This document shows positions 16,949 to 25,776 of a stretch of 64,000 bases of DNA, piece after piece (the first letter of the stretch is position 1; each line of letters begins with the position of its first letter). The DNA comes from Streptomyces anulatus (GTDB lineage: Bacteria; Actinomycetota; Actinomycetes; Streptomycetales; Streptomycetaceae): positions 62,001 to 126,000 of the forward strand of contig NZ_BMVK01000011.1 in assembly GCF_014650675.1 (NCBI RefSeq). The letters run 5' to 3'. The notes under the pieces were generated by a model. That model made no database searches and was not told the origin of the DNA. It worked only from the letters and a program-made list of their open reading frames with translations. A program made the translations under genes and the position numbers.

Positions 16949-17950
16949 ATGGCCATGACGGTCTTCACCCGCCCCGGACGGCACCGCGTCGCCGTGCTCG
17001 CCCGCGAGGTCCTGCTCCCGATCGAGCTGGGCATCGTGCACCAGCTCTTCGGACAGGCCAGACAGGGGGCCTCGGCGGACGGCGAGCCGCTGTACGAGGT
17101 CGCCACCTGCTCCCTGTCGCCCGGGGACGTGCGCACGGACGGCGACTTCACCGTGGCCGTCCCGCACGGCCCCGGGGCGCTGGCCGAGGCCGACACGGTG
17201 ATCGTCCTCTCCTCGTACGAGGACTACGTCCAGGAGACGCCGGCGCTCCCGCCCCCGCTCGCCGAGGCCTTCGCCCTGATCCGCCCCGGGACCCGGGTCG
17301 CCTCGATCTGCACCGGCGCCTTCGTCCTGGCCTCCGCCGGGCTGCTCGACGGACACACCGCGACCACCCACTGGCGGTACACGGACCTGTTCGCCCGGCT
17401 CTTCCCGCGCGTCGAGCTGGACCCGGACGTCCTCTACACCGACGGGGAGACCGTGCTGACCTCGGCGGGCTGCGCCTCCGGGATCGATCTGTGCCTGCAC
17501 ATGATCCGGCGGGACCACGGAACGGCCGTCGCCAACGACGTGGCCCGGCGCACCGTCGTACCGCCCCACCGCGAGGGCGGGCAGGTCCAGTACATCCGGC
17601 GCCCCGTGCCCGAACGGTCGGCTCCCGGGACCTCGGCCGCCCGCGCATGGGCGCTGCGGCGGCTCCAGGACCCGATCACGCTGGGGCAGTTGGCGGCCAG
17701 GGAGTCGATGAGCGTCCGGCACTTCACCCGGCGGTTCCGGGACGAGGTCGGCCTGACGCCCATGAACTGGCTGACCCGGCAACGCATCGAACTGGCCCGG
17801 GAGTTGCTGGAGGAGTCGGACGTGCCCGTCGAGCAGGTGGCCGCGCGCGCCGGACTCGGCACGGCGGCCAATCTGCGCCACCACTTCCACGCGGCGCTGG
17901 GCGTCTCGCCGAGCGCGTACCGGACCACGTTCCGGGGCCCGGGGAACTGA
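16949..17950 (+). CDS. GlxA-type regulator: DJ-1/PfpI domain plus AraC helix-turn-helix
   Basis: This 333-residue cytoplasmic regulator joins a DJ-1/PfpI amidotransferase-like sensor domain (about residues 10-180; VASICTGAFVLASAGLLDGHTATTHW has the nucleophile-elbow CTGAF) to a C-terminal AraC DNA-binding domain (MSVRHFTRRFRDEVGLTPMNW and a second helix-turn-helix near VEQVAARAGLGTAANLRHHF). Such proteins often control aldehyde, quaternary amine or amino acid metabolism genes. It is divergent from the MFS gene (64 bp between starts) and convergent with the aldehyde dehydrogenase. ATG codons at 16928, 16949 and 16955 are all in frame; none has a strong ribosome site. Confidence 0.88.
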   Translation: MAMTVFTRPGRHRVAVLAREVLLPIELGIVHQLFGQARQGASADGEPLYEVATCSLSPGDVRTDGDFTVAVPHGPGALAEADTVIVLSSYEDYVQETPALPPPLAEAFALIRPGTRVASICTGAFVLASAGLLDGHTATTHWRYTDLFARLFPRVELDPDVLYTDGETVLTSAGCASGIDLCLHMIRRDHGTAVANDVARRTVVPPHREGGQVQYIRRPVPERSAPGTSAARAWALRRLQDPITLGQLAARESMSVRHFTRRFRDEVGLTPMNWLTRQRIELARELLEESDVPVEQVAARAGLGTAANLRHHFHAALGVSPSAYRTTFRGPGN

Positions 17951-17967
17951 GGAAGGCGGAGGCCCCC

Positions 17968-19425
17968 TCAGTACGGGAAGACCGAACGCCCGTGCTGGAT
18001 CGACATCCACCTCTGGGTGGTGAACGCCTCCACGACGGCCTCGCCGTTCAGCCGCCCCACCCCGGACGTCTTCTCGCCGCCGAACGCGACCAGCGGATCG
18101 TCCTGCACGGTGGAGTCGTTGACGTGGAACATCCCGCTGACGATGCGCTGCGCGAACTTCACCCCGCGCTCCGCGTCCCGGGTGTGCACCGCGCCGCTGA
18201 GGCCGTACGGGCCCCGGTTGACGATCCGCACGGCCTCCTCCTCGCCGTCGAACGTCAGCAGCAGGGCCACCGGGCCGAGGATCTCCTGCTGAAGCAGCGG
18301 GGAGTCCTCCGGGAGGTCGGTCAGGACGGTCGGGCCGACGACGTTGCCGACGGTCCGGCCGCGCACGAGTGCCGTCGCGCCGTCCGCGACCGCCCGGTCG
18401 ACGAGGGCGTCCAGCGCGTCGGCCTGGAAGGCGTTGATGACGGGTCCGATCCGGGTCTCCGGATCCCTCGGGTCCCCGGTCTTCAGGGCGGCCACCTCGG
18501 CGGTGAACCGCTCGGTGAACTCCGCCGCCACCGACCGGTCCAGCAGGATCCGGTTGGCCGCCATGCTGACCTGACCCTGGTGCAGGAAGCGGCTGAAGAC
18601 GGCCGCCCGGACGGCGTAGTCGACGTCGGCGTCCTCCAGCACCACCAGGGCGCTGTTCCCGCTCAGTTCGAGGATGGTCCGCTTGAAGGCGCCGGCCGCG
18701 GTGGCGGCGATGTGCCGGCCGACCCGGTCGGAGCCGGTGAACGAGATCACCTTGGGTACGGGGTGCTCGATGAACGCGTCGCCGATCTCGGCGCTGTCGG
18801 TGATCACCACGTTGAGCAGCCCGGCCGGCAGCCCGGCGTCCTCGAATATCTTCGCGATCAGGCCGCCGCCCACGACGGGCGCGTTCTGATGGGGTTTCAC
18901 GACGACCGCGTTGCCGAGCGCCAGGGCGGGCGCGACGGACTTCATCGTCACCAGGAAGGGGAAGTTGAAGGCGCTGATGACGCCCACGACGCCGACGGGC
19001 AGCCGGTAGAGCCGGTTCTCCCTGCCGTCCCCCACCGCGGGCAGCAGCCGCCCGGTGGGCCGCAGCGCCTGGCGGATCGCCTCGCGCAGGAACTCCGTCG
19101 CGCCCCGGACCTCGTACTGGGCCCGCACCCGGGTGCCGCCCAGTTCGTCGATGATCGCCTCGGCGATCTCCTCCGCGCGCTCACCGGTGATGCGGAGCGC
19201 GCGTTCGAGGACGGCGCGACGCTCGTACGGATTGACGGCGGCCCATTCCTGCTGGGCCCGCTCGGCGGCCCGGTAGGCCCGGTCGACCTCCAGCGCGGTG
19301 GCCACGGTGACGGCGGCGAGTTTCTCACCGTTGTAGGGATTGAAATCGATGATGTCCCACGAGCCGCTGCCGGTCAGCCACTCGCCGTCGATGTACTGGT
19401 GGGCCAGTTCATGGAAGAAGGACAT
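17968..19425 (-). CDS. aldehyde dehydrogenase family protein with Cys-to-Ser active-site change
   Basis: The fold is clearly that of NAD(P)-dependent aldehyde dehydrogenases (485 residues). The oxyanion asparagine is present (SAFNFPF, N154), as are NAD-binding blocks (VVVKPHQNAP, FTGSDRVG) and the general-base glutamate (LELSGNS, E253). The catalytic cysteine position, normally GQxC, reads HQGQVSMAANR: residue 287 is serine (codon AGC, 18565-18567). The ELGG motif before it is also altered to ELSG. Without the cysteine, normal aldehyde oxidation is not expected, so it may be inactive, a binding protein, or do another reaction. It lies 58 bp downstream of the XRE gene on the same strand. Confidence 0.85.
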   Translation of the reverse strand: MSFFHELAHQYIDGEWLTGSGSWDIIDFNPYNGEKLAAVTVATALEVDRAYRAAERAQQEWAAVNPYERRAVLERALRITGERAEEIAEAIIDELGGTRVRAQYEVRGATEFLREAIRQALRPTGRLLPAVGDGRENRLYRLPVGVVGVISAFNFPFLVTMKSVAPALALGNAVVVKPHQNAPVVGGGLIAKIFEDAGLPAGLLNVVITDSAEIGDAFIEHPVPKVISFTGSDRVGRHIAATAAGAFKRTILELSGNSALVVLEDADVDYAVRAAVFSRFLHQGQVSMAANRILLDRSVAAEFTERFTAEVAALKTGDPRDPETRIGPVINAFQADALDALVDRAVADGATALVRGRTVGNVVGPTVLTDLPEDSPLLQQEILGPVALLLTFDGEEEAVRIVNRGPYGLSGAVHTRDAERGVKFAQRIVSGMFHVNDSTVQDDPLVAFGGEKTSGVGRLNGEAVVEAFTTQRWMSIQHGRSVFPY

Positions 19426-19483
19426 GCAATCCCTTACTGCAGGCGTTCGCAGACTCCTGATGCGACGTCATCGTAACGAGAAA

Positions 19484-20365
19484 TTACGCCAGTTGGAGTA
19501 GACCGCGCAGAAGATCCCGACTGTCTTCCGGAGTGGGACTGTCCTGGGCGAGGCCCGCCATGGCCTTTTCGTACTGCGCGACTTCCTCGGGCTTGTCCAG
19601 ATAGAGCGCGCTCGTCAGCTGCCCCAAATAGACAATGTCCGACAGATCGGATTCCGGGAAACGCAGCATCGTGAACGATCCGCTCTCGCCGGCATGACCG
19701 CCGTGACTGAAGGGCATGACCTGAAGCGTGATGTTCGGCTGCTCCGACATATCGATCAGATGCCGCAATTGGGCACGCATGACGTCGCGTTCGCCGTACG
19801 GCCGGCGCAGCGCCGCCTCGTCGAGAACGGCGTGGAACGTCGGGGCGCGCTCCGAGACGAGGGCCTTCTGACGCTCCAGACGCAGGGCGACCCGGCGGTC
19901 GATCTCGGCGGGCGAGGCTCCGCGCATCCCGCGCGAGACGACGGCGTGGGCATACGCCTCGGTCTGCAACAGCCCGTGCACGAACTGCACTTCATAGATA
20001 CGAATGAGGGAGGCCGCGCCCTCCAGGCCGATGTACGTCTGGAACCAGCCGGGCAGCACGTCTCCGTAACTGTGCCACCAGCCCGCCACGTTGGCCTCGC
20101 GGGCCAGACCGAGGAGGGAGTCGCGCTCAGCCTCGTCCGCGACCCCGTAGAGCGTGAGCAGGTCCTCGACGTCCCTGGCCTTGAAGCTCACCCGTCCCAA
20201 CTCCATGCGGCTGATCTTCGATTCGGAGGCCCGGATCGAGTAGCCGGCCGCCTCACGGGTGATTCCGCGCGACTCCCGCAGTCTCCTGAGCTGAGAGCCC
20301 AGGAGGATGCGCCGCACCACCGATCCACTCGACTCGCCTGCCGACACTGGTCCGACCCTCCCCAT
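19484..20365 (-). CDS. XRE helix-turn-helix regulator with Scr1-type (DUF5753) C-terminal domain
   Basis: A 293-residue regulator of a family much expanded in Streptomyces (WhiJ-like). It has an N-terminal XRE domain (LGSQLRRLRESRGITREAAGYSI and SESKISRMELGRVSF, about residues 22-62) and the C-terminal DUF5753 region (AGWWHSYGDVLPGWFQTYIGLE, then LQTEAYAHAV). These regulators are usually encoded with a small DUF397 protein and sometimes an RsbW-like ATPase, as here. The WhiJ group affects development in S. coelicolor; the role here is inferred. A repeated motif shared with the DUF397 promoter lies in the upstream gap. Confidence 0.9.
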   Translation of the reverse strand: MGRVGPVSAGESSGSVVRRILLGSQLRRLRESRGITREAAGYSIRASESKISRMELGRVSFKARDVEDLLTLYGVADEAERDSLLGLAREANVAGWWHSYGDVLPGWFQTYIGLEGAASLIRIYEVQFVHGLLQTEAYAHAVVSRGMRGASPAEIDRRVALRLERQKALVSERAPTFHAVLDEAALRRPYGERDVMRAQLRHLIDMSEQPNITLQVMPFSHGGHAGESGSFTMLRFPESDLSDIVYLGQLTSALYLDKPEEVAQYEKAMAGLAQDSPTPEDSRDLLRGLLQLA

Positions 20366-20535
20366 CGCCTACCTGGCATCCGGAGCCCCCCAACCCCGAG
20401 TGCCGGATTCTGCCACCAAAACGCTTCAGCCCGTACTCATTCGATTACGGAAATGGGAAGACGTCCAGAAAGCTCCGAAACTGACCCCGGGAAGAAATGC
20501 CCCAGAACCACCACGGTATCGGGCAGGTCCGGCGC

Positions 20536-20566
20536 GTGCACGTGCATCTGCCCTTGCATCTGCCCT
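20536..20566. promoter_or_regulatory. repeat motif in the divergent XRE / ATP-binding gene promoter region
   Basis: GTGCACGTGCATCTGCC (20536-20552) starts the motif, which contains two perfect tandem copies of TGCATCTGCCCT (20543-20554, 20555-20566). Nearly the same sequence occurs in inverse orientation upstream of the DUF397 gene (21551-21580). The rest of this 316-bp gap holds no other clear gene; a short direct repeat GTRCCGCTACAG lies near 20625-20660. Confidence 0.65.
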
Positions 20567-20681
20567 GCGCATTCGGAACCATGGTCCTCGCGCACCTGCG
20601 TGCTCGTGTTGTGCCGCTGTACCCCCCGCAGTACCGCTACAGGCAGTGCCGCTACAGCCGCGAATCCCGGGAGTGCCTCGT

Positions 20682-21209
20682 ATGGGGACGAATGGATCGA
20701 CGATGCTCGAGCCGTTACGGCAGGGGCTTCCCCCCACCGACCCCTCAGGGGTTGCCGGATCGGCGTCCTGCGCTCTGCCCGCACGCTACGAAGCGGTCGG
20801 CGGAGCACGGAAGTTCACCCGGTCGACGCTGGAGCGATGGGAACTGGGCGACCGTTTCGACGATGTCGCCCTGGTGGTGTCCGAACTCGTCACCAACGCC
20901 CTGCGCCACGCACTGCCCGACGATCCGCCCCGGGAATTCCAGGACCCGCCGGTGCGCCTGCACCTGATGCGCTGGACCTCGCGACTGGTGTGCGCCGTGC
21001 GCGATCCCAGCCGGGAGAGCCCGGTGGCGGGCGAGGCCGCGGATTCGGCCGAATCCGGCCGCGGACTGTTCCTGGTGGAATGCGTCAGTGACAGCTGGGG
21101 CTGGCACCCCTCTCCCGTACAGCTCGGGGAACTGCCTTCCGGCCCGCTGTACGGCAAGGTCGTCTGGGCCCTTTTCCGGCTCCAGGAGAACCCGAAGACG
21201 GGTTCGTGA
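20682..21209 (+). CDS. ATP-binding protein, RsbW/anti-sigma-like HATPase
   Basis: A 175-residue single-domain HATPase_c protein of the RsbW/SpoIIAB-like group common in Streptomyces. The N-box reads VVSELVTNALRHAL (about residues 65-78), and the G-box region reads ESGRGLFLVECVSDSWGW near 125. Such proteins may act as anti-sigma factors or kinases, but no sigma or anti-anti-sigma partner is adjacent. ATG 20682 is used because GGGAG lies 8 bases upstream; ATG 20703 is a possible alternative. It belongs with the XRE and DUF397 genes as a three-gene group. Confidence 0.87.
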   Translation: MGTNGSTMLEPLRQGLPPTDPSGVAGSASCALPARYEAVGGARKFTRSTLERWELGDRFDDVALVVSELVTNALRHALPDDPPREFQDPPVRLHLMRWTSRLVCAVRDPSRESPVAGEAADSAESGRGLFLVECVSDSWGWHPSPVQLGELPSGPLYGKVVWALFRLQENPKTGS

Positions 21210-21216
21210 GTACTCC

Positions 21217-21241
21217 GGTCCGGCCCGTCCCGGGCCGGACC
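21217..21241. terminator. hairpin between ATP-binding gene and DUF397 gene
   Basis: Two perfect 11-base arms (21217-21227, 21231-21241) with a TCC loop lie between convergent genes. Confidence 0.7.
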
Positions 21242-21246
21242 GCGCG

Positions 21247-21489
21247 TCAGGCGCCGGCGGCGAGGTGGTCGAACTCGCCGTCCTTGACGCCGAGCAGCAA
21301 CGCCTCTATCTCCGCGGGCGTATAGACGAGGGCGGGCCCGTCGGGGTGACGGGAGTTCCGCATCGCCACATTCCCTCCGGGCAGCCGCGCGAACTCCACA
21401 CAGGATCCCTGGGAGTTGCTGTGCCTGCTCTTCTGCCAGACGACTCCGCGAAGCTCTGTGGCCGCCATGCCGTTGTACACGTGGTGCAC
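21247..21489 (-). CDS. DUF397 domain protein
   Basis: An 80-residue protein of the DUF397 family, recognised by VVWQKSRHSNSQGSCVEFARLPGG and VRNSRxPDGPAL-like sequence (here AMRNSRHPDGPALVYT). The GTG at 21489 is chosen because GGGGAG lies 6 bases upstream; a TTG at 21510 is in frame but unsupported. DUF397 proteins are nearly always next to an XRE/DUF5753 regulator and may bind or neutralise it; the pair has been proposed to behave like a toxin-antitoxin-like switch. The function remains undefined. Confidence 0.88.
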   Translation of the reverse strand: MHHVYNGMAATELRGVVWQKSRHSNSQGSCVEFARLPGGNVAMRNSRHPDGPALVYTPAEIEALLLGVKDGEFDHLAAGA

Positions 21490-21550
21490 AGGACGCTCCC
21501 CGAGTTGCAAGGTGCAAGTGTCAACTAGCTCGGATCATAGCTCTGTTCAT

Positions 21551-21580
21551 ATGCCAATGCATGAGCAGATGCACGTGCAC
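21551..21580. promoter_or_regulatory. repeat motif upstream of DUF397 gene, inverse copy of the XRE promoter motif
   Basis: Read on the minus strand from 21580, GTGCACGTGCATCTGC is identical to the start of the motif at 20536, and the following bases remain similar (TGCAT again 12 bases on). It lies about 60 bp upstream of the DUF397 start. Confidence 0.6.
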
Positions 21581-21743
21581 GCCGGGTGTTCCTTTGATTA
21601 CAGGCTTATCCGCCCCGGTCGCGCCTCCGGGAAGAGAGACGAACGGCACGCCTATTTCGCTCCCGTTCAAGGGAGTTGATCGTTGCGGACCTTGGTAACG
21701 TGGCGCGGTCTTTCGACCGGAAAACAGCAAGGGGGAACTCCAC

Positions 21744-22262
21744 GTGACCAGCTCTCTACGCACCGGCGCCGTCGCGGTCGCCGCTCTGGCCGCCGCACTG
21801 GCGCTGACCGCCTGCGGCAGCGGCGACGCGAGCAAGGATTCCGGCGCGGATTCCGCGGCGAGCGCGACGCCCGGGGGCGGCGGCGGCAACGGCTCCGGGG
21901 AGTCCGCAGGAAGCGGCGCCACGGACGCCGCGGCGCTGGAGGGCACCTGGGTGGGGCTGACGGACGCGAAGAACGTCACCGTGTCCATCGCCGGCGGCAA
22001 GGTCGCCCTCGTCGCCGACCAGTCGGTGTGCCAGGGCGATGTGAAGGACATGGGCGGCGAACCGATGCTGGCGCTGAAGTGCACCGGCGGCTCCGCCGAC
22101 CGCACGATGGGCGCGATCGACTCCGTGGACGGCACGAAGCTGGTCCTCTCGTGGGACGGCGGAGTCAAGGACACGCTCACCAAGGCCGACCCGGGCAAGC
22201 TGCCGAGCGGCATGCCCTCGCTCCCCGACGTCGCGGACCTGCCCGAGGTCCCCGCGCCGTGA
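21744..22262 (+). CDS. small secreted lipoprotein of unknown function
   Basis: A 172-residue protein with a lipoprotein signal (AVAALAAALALTAC; lipobox LTAC, cysteine near residue 24), a Gly/Ser/Asp-rich linker, then a small domain starting GTWVGLTDAKNVTVSI. It contains two cysteines (SVCQG and LKCTG) that could form a disulphide. I recognise no named family. The start is GTG at 21744 with AAGGGGGA upstream. It converges on the FUSC gene. Confidence 0.75.
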   Translation: MTSSLRTGAVAVAALAAALALTACGSGDASKDSGADSAASATPGGGGGNGSGESAGSGATDAAALEGTWVGLTDAKNVTVSIAGGKVALVADQSVCQGDVKDMGGEPMLALKCTGGSADRTMGAIDSVDGTKLVLSWDGGVKDTLTKADPGKLPSGMPSLPDVADLPEVPAP

Positions 22263-22295
22263 CGCCCGCCCCGGCCTGACGCCCGCCCGGGCCGC

Positions 22296-24422
22296 TCAGC
22301 CCTCGGCCAGCGTGCTGCTGACGCGGGTGGAGCCGCCCCGCTCGTCCAGGGCGCGGGTGAACTCCTCCAGCGCGTCCAGGAGCAGCGCCGCGCCCCGGCG
22401 CACGACCGGGTCGCCGATCGGCGTCGTGCCGTCGTCCGTCGGGGTGGGCATGTCCCAGTGGGCCACCGCGTCCACCACCGGCTGCCAGTCGGGCAGCCGC
22501 CGCTCCCGTACCGCCCTGGCGCCCTTCTCGGTGGCCCCGCGCAACGCCTCGGCCAGCTGGGCGGCGCCGGGCACCGGATCGGCCGACCTGGCCGGCAGAT
22601 GGGCCTCCAGGACCATCGCGGACCGGCCCAGCTGGGCCAGCGCGTGCTGGGCGTCGGTGGCGGCGGCCCGGGAGATGCCCCGGTGGCGTACGGGTTCGTG
22701 CTGGGCGGTCGCCAGCGCCTCCTGCCACGCCACACGGGCCTCCCGGGTGGCGATCAGGGCGTCCCGGACGTCCTCGGCGTCCCGGGCGGCGGGGTCCGCG
22801 TACCGGTCGACGACCGTGGCCGCGTACTCCACGTCCGCCACCAGCCACTCGGCCAGCCGGTTGCGCAGCCGCGGGGTCTCCCAGGCCGGGTAGACGGCGT
22901 ACGAGACCATCGCGAGGAGTCCGCCGACGAGCGTCAGCACGATGCGCTCGGTGACGGTCTGGGACCAGTCGTCGCCGGCCATGCCGAGCAGGAACACGAC
23001 GTACGCGGCGACGCAGACCTGGCCGACCGCGTAGCCGGTGCGCATCAGCAGGTACATCAGCCAGGCGCAGACCACCGCGAGGAGCGCGGAGAGCCGGGCG
23101 TCGGGGTGGGCGGTCTGCACGACGGCGGTGGCGAGCCCGACGCCGACCAGGGTGCCGCCGAAGCGTCCCGCCGCGCGGGCGTACGTCTGCGAGAACTCGG
23201 GCCGCATCACCATGACGGCGGTCATCGGGGCCCAGTAGCCGTGGCCGAGCGGCACCGCCTCGCCGACGAAGTACCCGGCGACGGCGACCACCGCGACCCG
23301 GATGGCGTGGCGCATGATCGGCGAGCCGTGGTGCAGCTCGCGGCGCATCGAGGCCAGCACCACCGGGACCAGTTTCAGCAGCGTGGGCCGGTGCCGGGTG
23401 TCCGGGGCGAGGTCGGAGGGGACCCCGCTGTCGGTCCCGGTGCCCTCCGCGATCTCCAGGACGTCGTCGAGCAGGGCCGCGAGCCGGTCGGCGGCGCGGC
23501 GGGCGGGGCCGACGAGGATCACGTCGTTGTCGGGGGTCTTCAGGACGCCCAGGTCGGTGGCGGAGAGATGGACGGGTTCGCCGTGCCGGACGGCCCGCGC
23601 GGCGGCGTCCAGGACCGATCCGGCCGCGCCCAGCAGCTCGTTCACCCAGAGCCGTTCGAGACCGTCGCCCGGCACCCCCATCGCCGGGTCCGCGAGCGAG
23701 GCGAGCACCGGGCGCAGCCGCTCGGCGACCCCCCGGGCCCCGTGCAGTTCGGCGGGGCGGCGGCGGGCCTCCCGCGGGGTGACGGCGGCGGCGCTGCGGG
23801 CGGTCATCAGGGGCAGCGGGTCGAAGGGGGCGACCGGGTCGTGCCGCAGCCGCCGGGCGTAGTCGGCCTCGGCGGCCAGGGCGTCGGCGAGCGCGTCGCG
23901 CTGGGCGCCCCATCTGCGGACCGGGAAGAGGACGATGAGCGCCGCCTGTACGAAGCCGCCGACGGCGATCATCCCCGCGTGGGCGGCGGCGTCCACGACC
24001 GAGGTGGGCAGGGTGATCGTCACCAGCATGATCGCGACGTTGGACGCGGCGATGATGCCGCCCGTCGGGCCGGCCGCCCAGGCGAGCCCGGCGAGGAAGG
24101 TCCAGACGCCGAGCAGACAGAGGAAGAGCACGACGTGCGCGCCGCTGACATAGCCGACGAACGTCGAGACGGCGAGGCTCATGCCGGAGACCAGAGCGAG
24201 GACCGGGCGGGGCCGCCAACTGCGCTGGAAGGTGGCGATGGCCGCCTGGAACGCGCCGAACGCGGAGCTCGCCGCGATCTCCGGCCCGAACAGCACGAGG
24301 CTGACCCCGACGACGAGGGCGAGGCCGGCCGCACCGCGGAAGGCGATGAGGGGTTCCAGTCTCTGCCGCTCGATCTCCAGCCCCGAGCGGGCGGTCTCCT
24401 TCAGCGCCCGGAGCCAGCTCAT
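22296..24422 (-). CDS. FUSC-like aromatic acid exporter/YccS-type membrane protein
   Basis: A 708-residue membrane protein with two clusters of hydrophobic segments (about residues 28-170 and 375-525) separated by cytoplasmic helical regions, the layout of FUSC/YccS/AaeB-like proteins. The second cluster contains GHGYWAPMTAVMVMRPEFSQT and TYARAAGRFGGTLVGVGLAT, typical of the FUSC core. Relatives export aromatic acids or are of unknown role; the substrate is not deducible. No periplasmic adaptor gene is adjacent, as expected for a Gram-positive. A 118-bp gap separates its start from the upstream DUF2786 gene. Confidence 0.83.
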   Translation of the reverse strand: MSWLRALKETARSGLEIERQRLEPLIAFRGAAGLALVVGVSLVLFGPEIAASSAFGAFQAAIATFQRSWRPRPVLALVSGMSLAVSTFVGYVSGAHVVLFLCLLGVWTFLAGLAWAAGPTGGIIAASNVAIMLVTITLPTSVVDAAAHAGMIAVGGFVQAALIVLFPVRRWGAQRDALADALAAEADYARRLRHDPVAPFDPLPLMTARSAAAVTPREARRRPAELHGARGVAERLRPVLASLADPAMGVPGDGLERLWVNELLGAAGSVLDAAARAVRHGEPVHLSATDLGVLKTPDNDVILVGPARRAADRLAALLDDVLEIAEGTGTDSGVPSDLAPDTRHRPTLLKLVPVVLASMRRELHHGSPIMRHAIRVAVVAVAGYFVGEAVPLGHGYWAPMTAVMVMRPEFSQTYARAAGRFGGTLVGVGLATAVVQTAHPDARLSALLAVVCAWLMYLLMRTGYAVGQVCVAAYVVFLLGMAGDDWSQTVTERIVLTLVGGLLAMVSYAVYPAWETPRLRNRLAEWLVADVEYAATVVDRYADPAARDAEDVRDALIATREARVAWQEALATAQHEPVRHRGISRAAATDAQHALAQLGRSAMVLEAHLPARSADPVPGAAQLAEALRGATEKGARAVRERRLPDWQPVVDAVAHWDMPTPTDDGTTPIGDPVVRRGAALLLDALEEFTRALDERGGSTRVSSTLAEG

Positions 24423-24540
24423 GGGCCGAGCCTAGCCGCAATCCCGGACAAGCCGGGCTTAGCCCCGCGAAGCCGACCCGGATCGCCGGTCGACCCCAGT
24501 GCCGGGCGTCGCCCGGCAGACGGCAGTTCGAGAGCAGGCC

Positions 24541-25713
24541 CTAGGGCCTGATCTCCCCCTCGGGCCCCCGGGGCGTGCCGCCCGTGTGGGCCCGGTCGGC
24601 GGCCTCGGTGCCGTGCGTCCAGCCGTCCAGGTCGGTGACGCCGCGGACCCGGGATGTCGTGGTCCTCGGGAACATCCGCCCGGCGGCGTCGGTGACCGCG
24701 ACGTCCCGGGCCGCCAGCACCGGCAGCAGCTCGCCGGCCGGGGCCGCGTCGGCGCCGTCCGCCGCCGCCGTGACCCGCTCGGCGCCGTCGGCGAGCCGGC
24801 GGCCGAGCCGCTGGGCGTACCCCATCAGGAACGCCTGCCGGAAGGTCTTGGTCCGCTTGCGCCCCCCGGCGCGCTGCCCGGCCTCCGCCCGGGTCATCGC
24901 GGCCGTCCCCTGGACGAGCAGGGAGGTGAACAGCAGCTCGACGGCCTCCAGGTCCGGCTCGAAGCCGACGACCGTGGTGAAGCCGAGACCGTCGTTCCAC
25001 ACGGCCCGGCAGCGGTTCGCGGAGGCGACGGCGTCGAGCAGGATCGCCTTTGCGCTCTCGTACGGGGGCTCCACCCCGATCCGGCAGGCTCCGGGCGTCT
25101 CGCGGCTGTGCGTCCGGGCGGCGAGGAGGGCCTCGTCGATGCTGTGCCGGGCCATCAGCTCCTGCGCCTTGGTGGTCAGCGCCTCGGCCTCCTCCGGGAA
25201 GCCGGTCGCCTCCGCCTTCGCCAGCAGCGCCCGGATCCGGGTGAGCATCCGGGGCTCGTCGGCGGCGGGCGGCCGGTGCAGCTGCTCGGCGGCGGCGCCG
25301 GGCGGGGGGCCCACGGGTTCGATGGCGGGCAGCCGCAGCAGCAGCCGGTACAGCTCCAGCAGGTCACCGGCGTAACGGAACCGGTCCGGTCGGTTGCGCG
25401 GCACGGGGGCGGGCAGTTCGGCGAGCTGCTGCCGCCAGCGGGGCGGCAGCTCCGTATACCGGGCGGTCTCGGCGGCGATCAGGGTCGCGGCCAGCGACGC
25501 CCGCCGCTCGTCCAGCTCGTGGCGGACGAACCGCACCAGGTCGGCCGGGTGCCAGCCCCGGTCCCACGCCCGGCGTACGAACTCCTCGCCGCGCCGGTGC
25601 GCCTCCGCGTCCGCCTCCGGAGCGGCGGCGAGCAGGGAGGCCCCGGTGTCGAGGGCGGCGTCGCCCTCCGCGTAGAGGGCCGCCGCGCACGCCCGGTCGA
25701 TCACCGATTCCAT
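24541..25713 (-). CDS. DUF2786 domain protein
   Basis: A 390-residue cytoplasmic protein. The DUF2786 segment is near the middle (RMLTRIRALLAKAEATGFPEEAEALTTKAQELMARHSIDEAL, about residues 155-196), followed by a region with FTTVVGFEPDLEAVELLFTSLL and RKRTKTFRQAFLMGYAQRLG. The function of the family is unknown; members often sit in phage or accessory regions, but nothing here suggests transfer. The ATG at 25713 (MESVIDRACAAALYA) is chosen over an upstream in-frame start at 25770 that lies in repetitive GC-rich sequence. Confidence 0.8.
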   Translation of the reverse strand: MESVIDRACAAALYAEGDAALDTGASLLAAAPEADAEAHRRGEEFVRRAWDRGWHPADLVRFVRHELDERRASLAATLIAAETARYTELPPRWRQQLAELPAPVPRNRPDRFRYAGDLLELYRLLLRLPAIEPVGPPPGAAAEQLHRPPAADEPRMLTRIRALLAKAEATGFPEEAEALTTKAQELMARHSIDEALLAARTHSRETPGACRIGVEPPYESAKAILLDAVASANRCRAVWNDGLGFTTVVGFEPDLEAVELLFTSLLVQGTAAMTRAEAGQRAGGRKRTKTFRQAFLMGYAQRLGRRLADGAERVTAAADGADAAPAGELLPVLAARDVAVTDAAGRMFPRTTTSRVRGVTDLDGWTHGTEAADRAHTGGTPRGPEGEIRP

Positions 25714-25776
25714 CCGGCCAAGGGTAGGCGCACCGCCCGCACGGCCCGCACGCGCTGTCACCGCCCGCACGGCCGT

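Noticed and set aside
20307..20681. N-terminal extension of the ATP-binding protein
   Set aside because: The extension covers the shared promoter motif and reads as low-quality sequence; ATG 20682 has a proper ribosome site.
22458..24551. 697-codon plus-strand frame
   Set aside because: Antisense shadow of the FUSC gene, which has clear membrane segments on the minus strand.
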